Positions 8,358 to 18,032 of a DNA stretch of 64,000 nucleotides are shown one piece after another. Below the pieces are notes generated by a model. That model was not told where the DNA came from, ran no database searches, and saw nothing but the letters and a program-made list of their open reading frames with translations. The position numbers and the translations under genes were made by a program. Origin of the DNA: Stenotrophomonas sp. 610A2 (GTDB taxonomy: Bacteria; Pseudomonadota; Gammaproteobacteria; Xanthomonadales; Xanthomonadaceae); contig NZ_CP130832.1 of the NCBI RefSeq assembly GCF_030549615.1, forward strand, positions 3,224,001 to 3,288,000. Reading direction: 5' to 3'. Each line of letters starts with the position of its first letter. Position 1 is the stretch's first letter.

Positions 8358-9638
8358 CTAGCGTGGCCTGGAACTCCCCATATCCAGGGTCACCCGCGTA
8401 CCCCGCTCCGGCTGCGAATGGATCTCCAGCTTCCAGCCCAGGTGATCGCACAAGCGTGCGATCAGGTCCAGGCCAATGCCTGCGCCTGGATAGCGCTCGC
8501 CCTTGCTCATGCGCGCATACACCTGCGCCACCTCCTCCGGACTCATGCCGTGGCCGGGATCTTCAATGGTCAGCACTGCATTGGCGGAAACGCCGACACG
8601 CACCACGCCGCGGTCACTGTTCTCGATGGCATTGCGCAGCAGATTGCCAACCGCCGCCTGCACCACCGCCAGCGGCGCGAGCACCTGACACGGCGCGGCT
8701 TCCACCAACACCAGCTCCAGTTCCTTGCCCTTGGCCAGGTAGCGATGGTCTTCGGCAATCTCCGGCAGCAACTCATCCAAGGCAACCAGCTCACTCATCG
8801 CCGACAGCTTGGCCGGGTCACGCGCAAGCACCAGCAGCAACTGGATCAACTGTTCCATGCCAGTCGATGTGCTGCGCACCCGCAGCAGTTGCTGGCGCGC
8901 CCTGTCCGGCAATCCCGGCTGCTCCAGCGCCAGTTCAGCGGCACCGGTGATCACCGCGATCGGCGTGCGCAGCTCGTGGCTGGCGGTACTGATGAACGCA
9001 CGTTCGCGCTCGACGAAATGCTCGTTGCGCTGCAGGTAATCGTTCAAGGCACCAGCAATCACTTCCAGCTCGGTACTGCCGCGCTTGTCCACCAGCACAC
9101 GTTGCCCGCGCCGCTCGGGGCTCAGCTTGGCAATATCCTGCGCAAGCACCGACAAGGGCCTTACCAGGCGGGTCATGCCAACCCAGGCCATCAGCAAGGT
9201 CACCAACAACAACGCCACACCCGCCAGCAGCGCCCAGCGGGTGATGAAGTGCTCAAGCTCGCCGAAATCGGAGATATCCAGCGCCAACACCACCCGACCA
9301 AAGTCACTGGTGTCACGCACCATCACCGCGGTCTGCTTGCCCTCCAGCAGCGGGCCATCATGCAAGCCGGGGTGCAGTTGAGTGAGGCTTTCAGGGATAC
9401 CACCCGGCTCAACTGCCGTGTAGAACCGCAGCGTGTCCGAATCCTGCCAGTGGTAGGTGGGGTCGCTGCGCATCTGGCCGATGATGCTGTCCAGCTCGGT
9501 GTTCAACAGCGAACGCCACACCGCGTGCTCGGCATGTTCGTGCACATAGTTGGCGGCGCTGAACACCGCCAACGTGACCAGCGCGACATACAGCGCCAAC
9601 CAGCCCAGCAGTTTGCGCCGCAGCGTGCGGCGTGTCAT
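8358..9638 (-). CDS. Sensor histidine kinase, EnvZ/QseC-like (HAMP-HisKA-HATPase)
   Basis: 426 residues. Membrane helix 1 is at about 9-29, followed by a periplasmic loop of about 100 residues (30-133) and helix 2 at about 134-155. Next come a HAMP linker, the HisKA domain with FISTASHELRTPIAVI (His221), and HATPase_c with NLLRNAIENS, IEDPGHGMS and GAGIGLDL. It starts in a 4-base ATGA overlap (9635-9638) with the response-regulator stop, so the pair is translationally coupled. The pair diverges from lipid A-modification genes, suggesting a PmrB-like or PhoQ-like sensing role by context only. Confidence 0.92.
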   Translation of the reverse strand: MTRRTLRRKLLGWLALYVALVTLAVFSAANYVHEHAEHAVWRSLLNTELDSIIGQMRSDPTYHWQDSDTLRFYTAVEPGGIPESLTQLHPGLHDGPLLEGKQTAVMVRDTSDFGRVVLALDISDFGELEHFITRWALLAGVALLLVTLLMAWVGMTRLVRPLSVLAQDIAKLSPERRGQRVLVDKRGSTELEVIAGALNDYLQRNEHFVERERAFISTASHELRTPIAVITGAAELALEQPGLPDRARQQLLRVRSTSTGMEQLIQLLLVLARDPAKLSAMSELVALDELLPEIAEDHRYLAKGKELELVLVEAAPCQVLAPLAVVQAAVGNLLRNAIENSDRGVVRVGVSANAVLTIEDPGHGMSPEEVAQVYARMSKGERYPGAGIGLDLIARLCDHLGWKLEIHSQPERGTRVTLDMGSSRPR

Positions 9639-10327
9639 TGCGCGCTACCCGCCGCGGGTGCAGACAGACGATAGCCAACGCGCGGCAAGGTCTGCAGCAG
9701 CTTCTGCTCGAACGGGCCATCGACCGCGCGCCGCAGTTCGTAGATGTGTGAGCGCAGCATGTCGCCATCCGGTGGCTCATCGCCCCACAAGGCATATTCC
9801 AGCTGATCGCGGGTAACTGCCGCCGGGCTGGCACGCATCAACACCTCAAGCAGCTTGCGGCAGGCCGGGTACAGGTGCAGCACCTGCCCTGCGCGTTGGG
9901 CTTCAAAGGTGGACATGTCCAGCTGCAGGTCATGCACCTCCAGCACTTTGCGCTGGTTGCGCCCGTGGGTACGCGCCAGCACTGCTTCCAGCCGTACCTC
10001 AAGCTCCGGCAATGCGAACGGCTTGGTCAGGTAGTCGTCGGCGCCGGCGCGGAAGCCGGTGATCTTGTCCGGCAACTCGTCGCGGGCGGTGAGCATGATC
10101 ACCGGCACTTCGGAGCGGAACTCCTCACGCAGCTTGCGCAACACCTCAGGGCCTTCCATGCGCGGCAGCATCCAGTCCAGCAGGATGGCGTCATAGCTCT
10201 GGGTGCCGGCCAGGTGCAGGCCGGTGATGCCGTCCGGGGCAACATCCAGGGTATGCCCGCGCGCTTCGAAGTAATCGAACAGGTTGGCGATCAGATTGCG
10301 ATTGTCTTCGATGACCAGCAGCCGCAT
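9635..10327 (-). CDS. Response regulator, OmpR/PhoB family
   Basis: 230 residues from ATG 10327. The receiver domain has an acidic pocket at 7-8, phospho-acceptor Asp51 in ILLDWMLPRMEG, conserved Thr in MLTARD and Lys in YLTKPF. The C-terminal winged helix contains DQLEYALWGDEPPD and SHIYELRRAVDGPF, ending near LPRVGYRL. It is first in the operon with the histidine kinase. The 120-base region up to the divergent glycosyltransferase gene probably carries promoters for both directions. Confidence 0.93.
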   Translation of the reverse strand: MRLLVIEDNRNLIANLFDYFEARGHTLDVAPDGITGLHLAGTQSYDAILLDWMLPRMEGPEVLRKLREEFRSEVPVIMLTARDELPDKITGFRAGADDYLTKPFALPELEVRLEAVLARTHGRNQRKVLEVHDLQLDMSTFEAQRAGQVLHLYPACRKLLEVLMRASPAAVTRDQLEYALWGDEPPDGDMLRSHIYELRRAVDGPFEQKLLQTLPRVGYRLSAPAAGSAQ

Positions 10328-10447
10328 GCACGCAGGACCTTGCTGTCCCGGATTGGGACGCCTCCGGCGTATCCTAGCGCCGCCTTTGTCGGATTGCCGT
10401 CGGAATGCCATCCAGGCCAGCCCTACTGGCTTCGACGTGTTTCCAAC

Positions 10448-12223
10448 ATGGGCCACGTCATCATCCTGCCAGCCTTCGACACCGAGCCTTTCGTGCGCCC
10501 GAACCTGCCCCGCTCTTCCCGCAACACGCTGTGGTTTGCCATCCTGATCGTGCTGGTCATCGCCAGCCTGCTGGCCGGGCTTGGCATGCGCTCACCTCAG
10601 CCACCGGACGAACCCCGCTTCGTGCTGGCAGCGCGGCACATGGTGGAGACCGGGCAATGGCTGCTACCGCACCGCGGCAGCGAGCTGTATGCGGAAAAAC
10701 CCGCAACCTTCATGTGGATCCAGGCGGCCACTTACAAAGTCATCGGCGACTGGAACCTGTCTTTCCTGGTGCCCTCGCTGCTGGCCGCCCTGCTCACCCT
10801 GTGGCTGACCTGGGACATGAGCCGGCGGCTATGGAACCGGCAGGTCGCCCGCTATGCCGTCGTTGGACTGTTCGTCTGCATCCAGTTCGGGCTGATGGCC
10901 AAGCGCGCGCAGATCGACATGGTGCTGGTCGGCATGACCACGCTGGCGCTATGGGGACTGGTACGCCATCTATTGCTCGGCCCGAACTGGTGGGCGCTGG
11001 CCCTGGCCGCGTTCGCCGCCGGTGCTGGCACCGTGACCAAGGGCGTTGGCTTCCTGCCCTTGCTGATGCTGCTGCCGTGGCTGGCCTGGCGCTGGCGCCA
11101 CCCGCAGGCAGCAGGGCTCGGCCGCAGCTGGGGCTGGTGGCTGCTATTGCCCGCCTTCCTCGCCGGCACCGCGATCTGGCTTGGCCCCCTGGCCATCGCC
11201 CTGTTGCAGAACCCCGAGCCGCACCTGCAGTCCTATGCCAAGGAACTGTTGTTCAAGCAGACCGGTACCCGCTATGCCAATGCCTGGCATCACCACCAGC
11301 CGTTCTGGTACTACCTGCAGGTAATGGCGACGTTGTGGCTGCCGGGCAGCCTGTTGGCGCCCTGGTTGTTCCCTGCATGGTGGCGACGCTGCCGCCGCGC
11401 CGATCCGCGCTACCTCCTGCTGCTGGGCTGGGCGTTACTTGTGCTGCTGTTCTTCAGCGCCAGCCCGGGCAAGCGCGAGGTCTATATCCTGCCGATGCTA
11501 CCGGCCCTGGCCATCGCCGCAGCGCCATTGCTGCCCGGCCTGCTGCGGCGCACCAGTGTGCGCTGGTTGCTGCTGATCTACGTGCTGGTGCTGGCCGTTG
11601 CCACCTTGGTGGTCGGCTACGGTGCCGTGCACGGCGATGGCTGGGCCCAGCGCAACGCCATCAAGCGCGCGATCGATCCATGGGTGCTGCCGCAGGTGGG
11701 CTGGTGGCTGATCGGCTTTGCCTCGGCTTCGTTGCTGCTGGTATTGGTGCTACGCCTGCGCCGCGCCGGGCTGGCGGTGGTGCTGAGCACCGTGCTGCTG
11801 TGGTCCATGTACGGGCTGGGGGCAATGCCTGCACTTGACCCCTATAGCTCCGCCTCGCTGGTGATGGACAAGGTGCGCGAGCGCATCGGCCCGGATGCGG
11901 AGCTGGGCATGGTTGCCTGGCGTGAACAGAACCTGCTGCAGACCCATCCGCAGGCCACCGATTTCGGCTTCAAACGTCCCGCCGCCGAGCAATGGGAAGA
12001 CGCGGCGCGCTGGGTGACACAGGACCCGCAGCGACGCTGGCTGTTCGTCCTCGACCAGGCAATGACGCCGTGCGCGGACCGCAACCAGGTCATCGACATC
12101 GGCAGCGCCAACCGCAACAACTGGCAGTTGCTGCCCGGCACTGCCCTGCACGCCGACTGCGTTGCCAGGACACATGGCGTGGTCGCCGGCAGCGAGGGTG
12201 CGCTGGACAGCGACAGCGATTGA
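10448..12223 (+). CDS. Glycosyltransferase family 39 (ArnT/PMT-like) membrane protein
   Basis: 591 residues from ATG 10448. There are about 11-13 membrane helices and a C-terminal soluble part. The first periplasmic loop has the GT39/ArnT pattern PPDEPRFVLAARHMVETGQW (the DE pair) and LYAEKPATFMWI. ArnT enzymes move L-Ara4N from undecaprenyl phosphate to lipid A in the periplasm. No arnBCADEF genes are visible here, so the sugar is uncertain; another lipid-linked sugar is possible. Downstream PAP2 and EptA-like genes support a lipid A role. The regulator pair diverges from it 120 bases upstream. Confidence 0.82.
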   Translation: MGHVIILPAFDTEPFVRPNLPRSSRNTLWFAILIVLVIASLLAGLGMRSPQPPDEPRFVLAARHMVETGQWLLPHRGSELYAEKPATFMWIQAATYKVIGDWNLSFLVPSLLAALLTLWLTWDMSRRLWNRQVARYAVVGLFVCIQFGLMAKRAQIDMVLVGMTTLALWGLVRHLLLGPNWWALALAAFAAGAGTVTKGVGFLPLLMLLPWLAWRWRHPQAAGLGRSWGWWLLLPAFLAGTAIWLGPLAIALLQNPEPHLQSYAKELLFKQTGTRYANAWHHHQPFWYYLQVMATLWLPGSLLAPWLFPAWWRRCRRADPRYLLLLGWALLVLLFFSASPGKREVYILPMLPALAIAAAPLLPGLLRRTSVRWLLLIYVLVLAVATLVVGYGAVHGDGWAQRNAIKRAIDPWVLPQVGWWLIGFASASLLLVLVLRLRRAGLAVVLSTVLLWSMYGLGAMPALDPYSSASLVMDKVRERIGPDAELGMVAWREQNLLQTHPQATDFGFKRPAAEQWEDAARWVTQDPQRRWLFVLDQAMTPCADRNQVIDIGSANRNNWQLLPGTALHADCVARTHGVVAGSEGALDSDSD

Positions 12224-12442
12224 CGCCGGTGCGCTGAACGGCACCTGTTGACGCATATGTGTTGAAACATCGAGCAGGAGTGGCTGTGCCGGAACCGGTG
12301 CAGTCGCTCCTGCTTTCTGCAGCACCAAGCGCTCGTCGGCTGCGAACCTGAAGCACCGACAAAATCACGACATCGCTCCGACCGGTCTCCGACACGCGCC
12401 GACACAGCATGGCCGCACCCAGTCTGATGGTGCCCCTGCTCC

Positions 12443-13213
12443 ATGTCGCAGCAACCCACTTCCACCGCCCTGCTACCGGCTGCCGAACGCAGCCGCCTGA
12501 GCTTCGCCGGGCGCACCCTGCTGATCCCGCTACTGCTGCTCGTCGTCGGCAGCCTGCTGCTGATGGCCGGCAATGGTGACCAATGGCTCGCAGATCAGCT
12601 CTATCGCTGGGAAGGCAACCAATGGGCCTTCAAGAACGCGTGGTGGACCAGCCACCTGATCCACAAGGGCGGCCGCAACCTGACCTGGTTTGTCGCATTG
12701 CTGGTCGTGCTGGGTTTGATCCGCAGCGGCATGGATGCGCGCTGGCGCCCGTTGCGGCGTCCGCTGGCCTATCTGCTGTCGTCGGTGGCGCTGTCCACCA
12801 GCATCGTCGCGCTGCTGAAGTCCTGGACCCACATGGACTGCCCGTGGGACCTGGAGCGCTACGGCGGCCTGCGTCCGTTCATCGGCCTGTTCGAGCAGCG
12901 CCCGGTTGCGCTGGGCCATGCCGCCTGTTTCCCGGCCGGCCATGCCGGTTCCGGCTACGCCTGGGTCGCCTTGTTCTTCTTCATGTTGCAGGTACGCCCG
13001 CAATGGCGCTGGCCGGCGCTGAGCATCGCGCTGCTGGTCGGCATGGCGTTCGGCCTCGCCCAGCAGCTGCGCGGCGCCCATTTCGCCTCACATGACCTGT
13101 GGGCACTGGCGATCAGCTGGCTGGTCGCAACGGTGCTCTATCTGTGGATGTTCCCGTCATCTGCGGCGACCAACTCGCTGTCGCGCATCACACCCGTTGG
13201 AGAGCGCGCATGA
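12443..13213 (+). CDS. PAP2-family membrane phosphatase (LpxT/LpxE-like)
   Basis: 256 residues with about five to six membrane helices. The three parts of the lipid phosphatase signature are recognisable: KSWTHMDCPWDL (site 1), FPAGHAGSGYAW (site 2, PSGH-like) and GAHFASHDLWA (site 3). Such enzymes act on lipid A or undecaprenyl phosphates at the periplasmic face. The stop overlaps the eptA-like start by four bases (ATGA, 13210-13213), so the two are coupled; a phosphatase that prepares or competes for the site modified by EptA is a reasonable inference. Confidence 0.85.
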   Translation: MSQQPTSTALLPAAERSRLSFAGRTLLIPLLLLVVGSLLLMAGNGDQWLADQLYRWEGNQWAFKNAWWTSHLIHKGGRNLTWFVALLVVLGLIRSGMDARWRPLRRPLAYLLSSVALSTSIVALLKSWTHMDCPWDLERYGGLRPFIGLFEQRPVALGHAACFPAGHAGSGYAWVALFFFMLQVRPQWRWPALSIALLVGMAFGLAQQLRGAHFASHDLWALAISWLVATVLYLWMFPSSAATNSLSRITPVGERA

Positions 13214-14862
13214 GCGTTGTCGCCACTCGCCGTATTGCTTCCCCGCTGTCATGGTCACGCCTGCAGGAGTGGCGTCCGGAGATCAGCACTGAAGCCCTGA
13301 TCCTGATCGCCAGCACGTTCTTCGCGCTGGTCTGCAACAACCTGTTCTGGCGCAGCGCGATTGCCACCAACCCGAACGGCGTGCTGTTCGCGGTGTCGTT
13401 GTTTGCCTTGCTGGTGAGCGTGCACGCCATCCTCTTCGGCCTGCTGATCTGGCGCTGGAACGCCAAGCTCGTGCTGACGGTGCTGTTCATCACCACCGCC
13501 TTCGCAACGCATTACATGAACAGCTACAACGTCTACCTGGACGCAGACATGCTGCGCAATGTCCTGGCTACCGACCACAAGGAGTCACGTGAGTTGATGA
13601 CGCCGGCATTGCTGCTGCCGCTGATCGGCTACGGCCTGCTGCCAACCGCGCTGCTGTGGCGCGTCCGCCTGCGCAAGCGCAGCTGGAGCCGCACGCTGCT
13701 ATGGCGCGTAGCCTTCCTGCTTGCCGTGATCGTCACTGGCGGCGCTGGCACCATGCTGTCGTTCCAGAACATCTCAGCGCTGATGCGCAATCACCGCGAA
13801 GTGCGCTATCTGGCCACGCCGGTCAACTACATCATCGCGCTGAAGCAGAACCTTGCCAGCTCCAGCCCGATGCAGAAGCAGCCCAAGCTGCCGTTGGGCA
13901 CCGATGCCAAGGCCATGCCACGTGCGGCGGGCAGCAAGCCCCGACTGCTGGTGCTGGTGGTCGGCGAAACCGTGCGCGCACAGAACTGGGGCTTGAACGG
14001 TTATGCCCGCCAGACCACACCGGAGCTGGCACAGACCGGCGTGATCAACTTCCCGGACATGCATTCCTGCGGCACCAGCACCGAGGTATCACTGCCCTGC
14101 ATGTTCTCGCCGTTCGGTCGCCACGATTACGACGAAAAGAAGATCCGCGGCCACCAGTCGCTGCTGCATGTGCTTGAGCATGCGGGCATCGCAACCCTAT
14201 GGCGCGACAACCAGTCCGGCTGCAAGGGCGTATGCGAAGGTCTGGAAATCCAGCGTCTGGATGATGCGACCACGCTAGGACTATGCGCCGACGGCCGCTG
14301 CATGGATGAGATTCTTCTGCAAAACCTTGCCGATCAGGTTCGCGCCAAGCCTGGCGACCGTGTGGTCATCCTGCACCAGCTGGGCAACCACGGCCCGAGC
14401 TACTTCCAGCGTTACCCGGCGCAGTTCCGCCAGTTCGCACCAACCTGCGACACGGCAGACCTCGGCAAATGCAGCCGCGAGGACATCGTCAACAGTTATG
14501 ACAATGCGATCCGCTACACCGATCATTTCCTGACCCGCACCATCGCCGCCCTGCGCGGGCTCGATGATTACGACACCGCGATGATCTACCTCTCCGATCA
14601 CGGCGAATCATTGGGTGAAAAGGGCCTGTACCTGCACGGCGTGCCGTATGCGATCGCACCGGAAGAACAGACCCGGGTGCCGATGGTGATGTGGTTCTCG
14701 CCGGGGTTTGCCGCTGACCGCGGCCTGGACATGAGCTGCGTGCGCCACCGTGCCACACAGCGCACCGACCAGGACAACCTGTTCCCCTCGGTATTGGGCC
14801 TGATGCAGGTGCGGACCTCGGTATACGACCCGGCCCGCGACCTCTTCGCCCCCTGCACATAA
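13210..14862 (+). CDS. eptA: Lipid A phosphoethanolamine transferase (EptA/MCR family)
   Basis: 550 residues from ATG 13210. Five N-terminal membrane helices (about 28-185) are followed by a periplasmic alkaline-phosphatase-like domain. Conserved catalytic elements are VVGETVRAQNWGLNGY (Glu253), CGTSTEVSLPCMFS (nucleophile Thr291) and, later, LSDHGESLGEKGLYLHG carrying the zinc-binding Asp-His pair. Several Cys pairs match the disulphides typical of the family. The enzyme adds phosphoethanolamine to lipid A phosphates, lowering surface charge and polymyxin binding. It is coupled to the PAP2 gene. Confidence 0.93.
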   Translation: MSVVATRRIASPLSWSRLQEWRPEISTEALILIASTFFALVCNNLFWRSAIATNPNGVLFAVSLFALLVSVHAILFGLLIWRWNAKLVLTVLFITTAFATHYMNSYNVYLDADMLRNVLATDHKESRELMTPALLLPLIGYGLLPTALLWRVRLRKRSWSRTLLWRVAFLLAVIVTGGAGTMLSFQNISALMRNHREVRYLATPVNYIIALKQNLASSSPMQKQPKLPLGTDAKAMPRAAGSKPRLLVLVVGETVRAQNWGLNGYARQTTPELAQTGVINFPDMHSCGTSTEVSLPCMFSPFGRHDYDEKKIRGHQSLLHVLEHAGIATLWRDNQSGCKGVCEGLEIQRLDDATTLGLCADGRCMDEILLQNLADQVRAKPGDRVVILHQLGNHGPSYFQRYPAQFRQFAPTCDTADLGKCSREDIVNSYDNAIRYTDHFLTRTIAALRGLDDYDTAMIYLSDHGESLGEKGLYLHGVPYAIAPEEQTRVPMVMWFSPGFAADRGLDMSCVRHRATQRTDQDNLFPSVLGLMQVRTSVYDPARDLFAPCT

Positions 14863-14873
14863 AGCAAATCCCT

Positions 14874-15062
14874 GTAGTGCCGAGCCATGCTCGGCAGAGG
14901 CTTTCCCAACAATCCCACCGTAGTGCCGAGCCATGCTCGGCAGAGGCCTTCCCGGTAAAGCCTCTGCCGAGCATGGCTCGGCACTACAAAGATGACTCCC
15001 CCTGCCGAGCATGGCTCGGCACTACAAAGATGACTCCTCCTGCCGAGCATGGCTCGGCATTA
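14874..15062. repeat. Cluster of five SMAG REP elements
   Basis: The 280-base gap 14863-15142 holds two direct-orientation copies (from 14874 and 14920) followed by three inverted copies (about 14962-14987, 15001-15025 and 15039-15062). Two inverted copies are followed by the same spacer ACAAAGATGACTCC. The mirrored arrangement can fold into one large hairpin between the eptA-like gene and the M2 peptidase gene. Confidence 0.93.
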
Positions 15063-15142
15063 CACCTGCCCATCCCTTTCCCCACTTGCAGCCCGGCCGC
15101 CGCCCCACTAGCCTTCGCCGTACTAACATCTTGGGGTTTGCT

Positions 15143-17170
15143 GTGAAGAATCGTCATTTGGTCCTGGCCGCCGCCGTTGGCGTGGCCGTGCTCTCGTTGG
15201 CTGCCTGTAAGAAGGACGCCGCCACCGACACCGCCAAGCCGGCCACCACCCAGGCCGCACCGGCCGAAAGCGCCGACCAGTTCATCGCCCGCGTCAATGC
15301 CGAATACAAGGCGATGTACCCGGAAATGACCTCGGCCCAGTGGCTGTCGTCCACCTACATCAATGACGATTCGGCCCGCGTCGCCGCAAAGGCCAACGAG
15401 CGCTGGCTGACCGTGCTCAATGGCTGGATCGAGCAGGCCAACAAGTACGAAGGCCAGCCGATGAGCGCCGATACCAAGCGCGCCATCAGCCTGCTCAAAC
15501 TGATGACCTCGATGCCCGCCCCGCGCGACCCGCAGAAGCTGGCCGAGCTGGCCGGCATCGCCACCAAGCTGGAAGGCGACTACGGCGCCGGCACCTACTG
15601 CGTGGGCGAAGGCGACAACAAGAACTGCCGCCAGCTCGGTGACCTTGAGAAAGTGCTGGCCACCTCGCGCGACTACGACAAGCAGCTCGATGCCTGGCAG
15701 GGCTGGCAGTCCACCGCCGTGCCGTCGCGCGCCAACTACCAGCGCTTCGTCGAACTGGTCAACGAAGGCGCCCGCGAACTGGGCTATAGCGATGCCGGCC
15801 AGATGTGGCGCAGCGGCTACGACATGCCGGCCGACCAGGTCGGCCCGGAAACCGACCGCCTGTGGGAGCAGGTCAAGCCGCTGTACGAGCAGGTGCATTG
15901 CTATACCCGCGCCAAGCTCGACAAGGAATACGGCAAGGACAAGGCCGAAGTGGGCGGCGGCATGATTGCCGCGCACCTGACCGGCAACATGTGGCAGCAG
16001 GATTGGAGCAACCTGTGGGACATGACCGCGCCGTACCCGAACGCGGGCAGCCTGGACATCACCGCCGCGCTGGAAAAGCAGTACCAGACCAACCTGAGCG
16101 CCGCACTGGCCAAGGCCGGTGGCGCCGACCCGGCAAGCCGTTTCAGGGCACAGCGTGAGGCCGAACTGGTCACAGCCCGGCAGATGACCGAGCGTGCGCA
16201 GGACTTCTACGTCTCGCTGGGCATGCCCAAGCTGCCGGAGAGCTACTGGCAGAACACCCAGTTCATCAAGCCGCTGGACCGCAACGTGGTCTGCCACGCC
16301 AGCGCCTGGGACATGAACATGGGCGGCGACGGCAAGGATGTGGGCCCGGACGTGCGCACCAAGATGTGCATCACCCCGAACGAAGAAAACTTCACCACCA
16401 TCTACCACGAGCTCGGCCACATCTACTACGACCTGGCCTACAACCCGCTGCCGCCGTTGTTCCAGGGCGGTGCCAACGACGGCTTCCACGAAGCCATCGG
16501 CGACACCATCGTGCTGGCGATGACGCCGAAGTACCTCAACTCGATCGGCCTGGTCGGCGCGCAGCAGGAAAGCCGCGAAGCCACCATCAATGCGCAGATG
16601 CGCATGGCAATGTCGGGCGTGTCGTTCCTGCCGTTCGGGCTGATGATCGACCGCTGGCGCTGGGGCGTGTTCGACGGCTCGATCAAGCCGGACCAGTACA
16701 ACCAGAAGTGGTGGGAACTGAAGGCGCAGTACCAGGGCGTGGCCCCGGCCAGCGCACGCGGCGAAGAGTTCTTCGACGCCGGCGCCAAGTACCACGTACC
16801 GGGCAATACCCCGTACCTGCGCTACTTCCTGGCCCGCATCCTGCAGTACCAGTTCTACAAGGGCCTGTGCGACGCGTCCGGCTACACTGGCCCGCTCAAC
16901 GAGTGCAGCTTCTACGGCAACAAGGAAGCCGGACAGAAGTTCTGGGCGATGCTGAGCAAGGGTTCCAGCCAGCCGTGGCAGGCCACGCTGAAGGAACTGA
17001 CCGGCACCGAAAAGCTTGATGCCGGCCCGATGCTGGAATACTTCGCACCGCTGCAGGAATGGCTGAAGCAGCAGAACGAAGGCCAGATGTGTGGCTGGCA
17101 GGCTGCGGCTCCGGCTGTGGTACCTGCTGCGGCTCCCGCAGCCGCACCGGCGCAGCCGTCGGCACCGTAA
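15143..17170 (+). CDS. Peptidase M2 (angiotensin-converting-enzyme-like) lipoprotein
   Basis: 675 residues from a GTG start at 15143 (TTG 15131 possible). The signal peptide ends in the lipobox LAAC (Cys22), so the mature protein should be lipid-anchored. The zincin site is TIYHELGHIYYDLAY (His422, Glu423, His426), with the third ligand in GANDGFHEAIGDTIVLA; this is the M2 signature of ACE. The enzyme would release C-terminal dipeptides in the periplasm. The C-terminus is an Ala/Pro-rich tail of about 25 residues. A terminator follows at 17192. Confidence 0.93.
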   Translation: MKNRHLVLAAAVGVAVLSLAACKKDAATDTAKPATTQAAPAESADQFIARVNAEYKAMYPEMTSAQWLSSTYINDDSARVAAKANERWLTVLNGWIEQANKYEGQPMSADTKRAISLLKLMTSMPAPRDPQKLAELAGIATKLEGDYGAGTYCVGEGDNKNCRQLGDLEKVLATSRDYDKQLDAWQGWQSTAVPSRANYQRFVELVNEGARELGYSDAGQMWRSGYDMPADQVGPETDRLWEQVKPLYEQVHCYTRAKLDKEYGKDKAEVGGGMIAAHLTGNMWQQDWSNLWDMTAPYPNAGSLDITAALEKQYQTNLSAALAKAGGADPASRFRAQREAELVTARQMTERAQDFYVSLGMPKLPESYWQNTQFIKPLDRNVVCHASAWDMNMGGDGKDVGPDVRTKMCITPNEENFTTIYHELGHIYYDLAYNPLPPLFQGGANDGFHEAIGDTIVLAMTPKYLNSIGLVGAQQESREATINAQMRMAMSGVSFLPFGLMIDRWRWGVFDGSIKPDQYNQKWWELKAQYQGVAPASARGEEFFDAGAKYHVPGNTPYLRYFLARILQYQFYKGLCDASGYTGPLNECSFYGNKEAGQKFWAMLSKGSSQPWQATLKELTGTEKLDAGPMLEYFAPLQEWLKQQNEGQMCGWQAAAPAVVPAAAPAAAPAQPSAP

Positions 17171-17191
17171 GCGCTACAGCTGAAGAAGCAC

Positions 17192-17220
17192 GCAAAGGGC
17201 GCCGCAATGGCGCCCTTTGC
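17192..17220 (+). terminator. Rho-independent terminator after the M2 peptidase
   Basis: Perfect 12-bp stem GCAAAGGGCGCC / GGCGCCCTTTGC with a 5-base loop, followed by TTTT. Confidence 0.88.
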
Positions 17221-17334
17221 TTTTCCGCTCGCGCTGCACCTGGGTCGAGAGCAAATTCCATCCACAGCAACCCGCAGAGCTGGCACACCACAACATGCCG
17301 TGGCATGGTTACCCGGTAACTTCGGGAGATACGG

Positions 17335-17937
17335 ATGAAACTCGCTGCAGGCCTTGTCGCACTCGCCATCCATTCGACGCTGCCCAGCCCGGCGTTCGCG
17401 AACGAGGGCACTGGCACCGGGCAGATACACGTTGGCATCACCGATGCGAGCAGGACGCTTGGCCTTGCATTCACGCCGCCGGACGAAGAAGGCTGGACAA
17501 GGAATGGTTCCGGAACGAGCACAACGCTCAGCTGGAACGCGGAAGCCGCTTCGGACAACCGCAAGATCGAAGCCTATATGACCACGCTTGATGCGCCGAT
17601 TTCGCCGCTGTCCGGCTACATCAGGACCATCAAGCGCAATCTGGAACAGGGCTACGCCAGCAGCCCCCGCTTCAAGATCAACGCACTCCAGGTCAGCGAA
17701 TATCCTGCAGACCCGCGCTGCGCAAAGATCCATCTGCTGCTCGAAGCGCTACAGCCTGCCGCCGATGGGCAGCGACAATGGAGCGAACAGTACGCACTCT
17801 CCTGCGGTTCACTGCAATCCAAGGGCGTCGGCTACGAGTTGCGTTACTACCATCGCTATACCGACGACAATCGCGACCCTGAGCTTGAGGCCAAAGCCAA
17901 TGCCGTGCTCGACAGCCTGAGCATCGAAGGCCGCTGA
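17335..17937 (+). CDS. Secreted protein of unknown function
   Basis: 200 residues from ATG 17335 with GGGAG upstream. The N-terminus looks like a cleavable signal peptide (MKLAAGLVALAIHSTLPSP with AFA cut region near residue 22). I do not recognise a family. The mature part is mixed alpha/beta and includes two Cys (about 135 and 160) that could pair. It lies just upstream of the LRR-like gene in the same orientation (95-base gap) and may belong with it to the accessory block up to 24157. Confidence 0.65.
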   Translation: MKLAAGLVALAIHSTLPSPAFANEGTGTGQIHVGITDASRTLGLAFTPPDEEGWTRNGSGTSTTLSWNAEAASDNRKIEAYMTTLDAPISPLSGYIRTIKRNLEQGYASSPRFKINALQVSEYPADPRCAKIHLLLEALQPAADGQRQWSEQYALSCGSLQSKGVGYELRYYHRYTDDNRDPELEAKANAVLDSLSIEGR

Positions 17938-18032
17938 TGTATGCCCCGGTCTTCCTATCGTTCCAGTAGCAGCAGCGATCAGCAGACACGCGCAACAACG
18001 CCAGCAGCAAACGGACGGCAGTCATTCCAAGG

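Noticed and set aside
14874..15062. Attachment site or insertion sequence ends
   Set aside because: No integrase or transposase is present, and the elements match the dispersed REP family.
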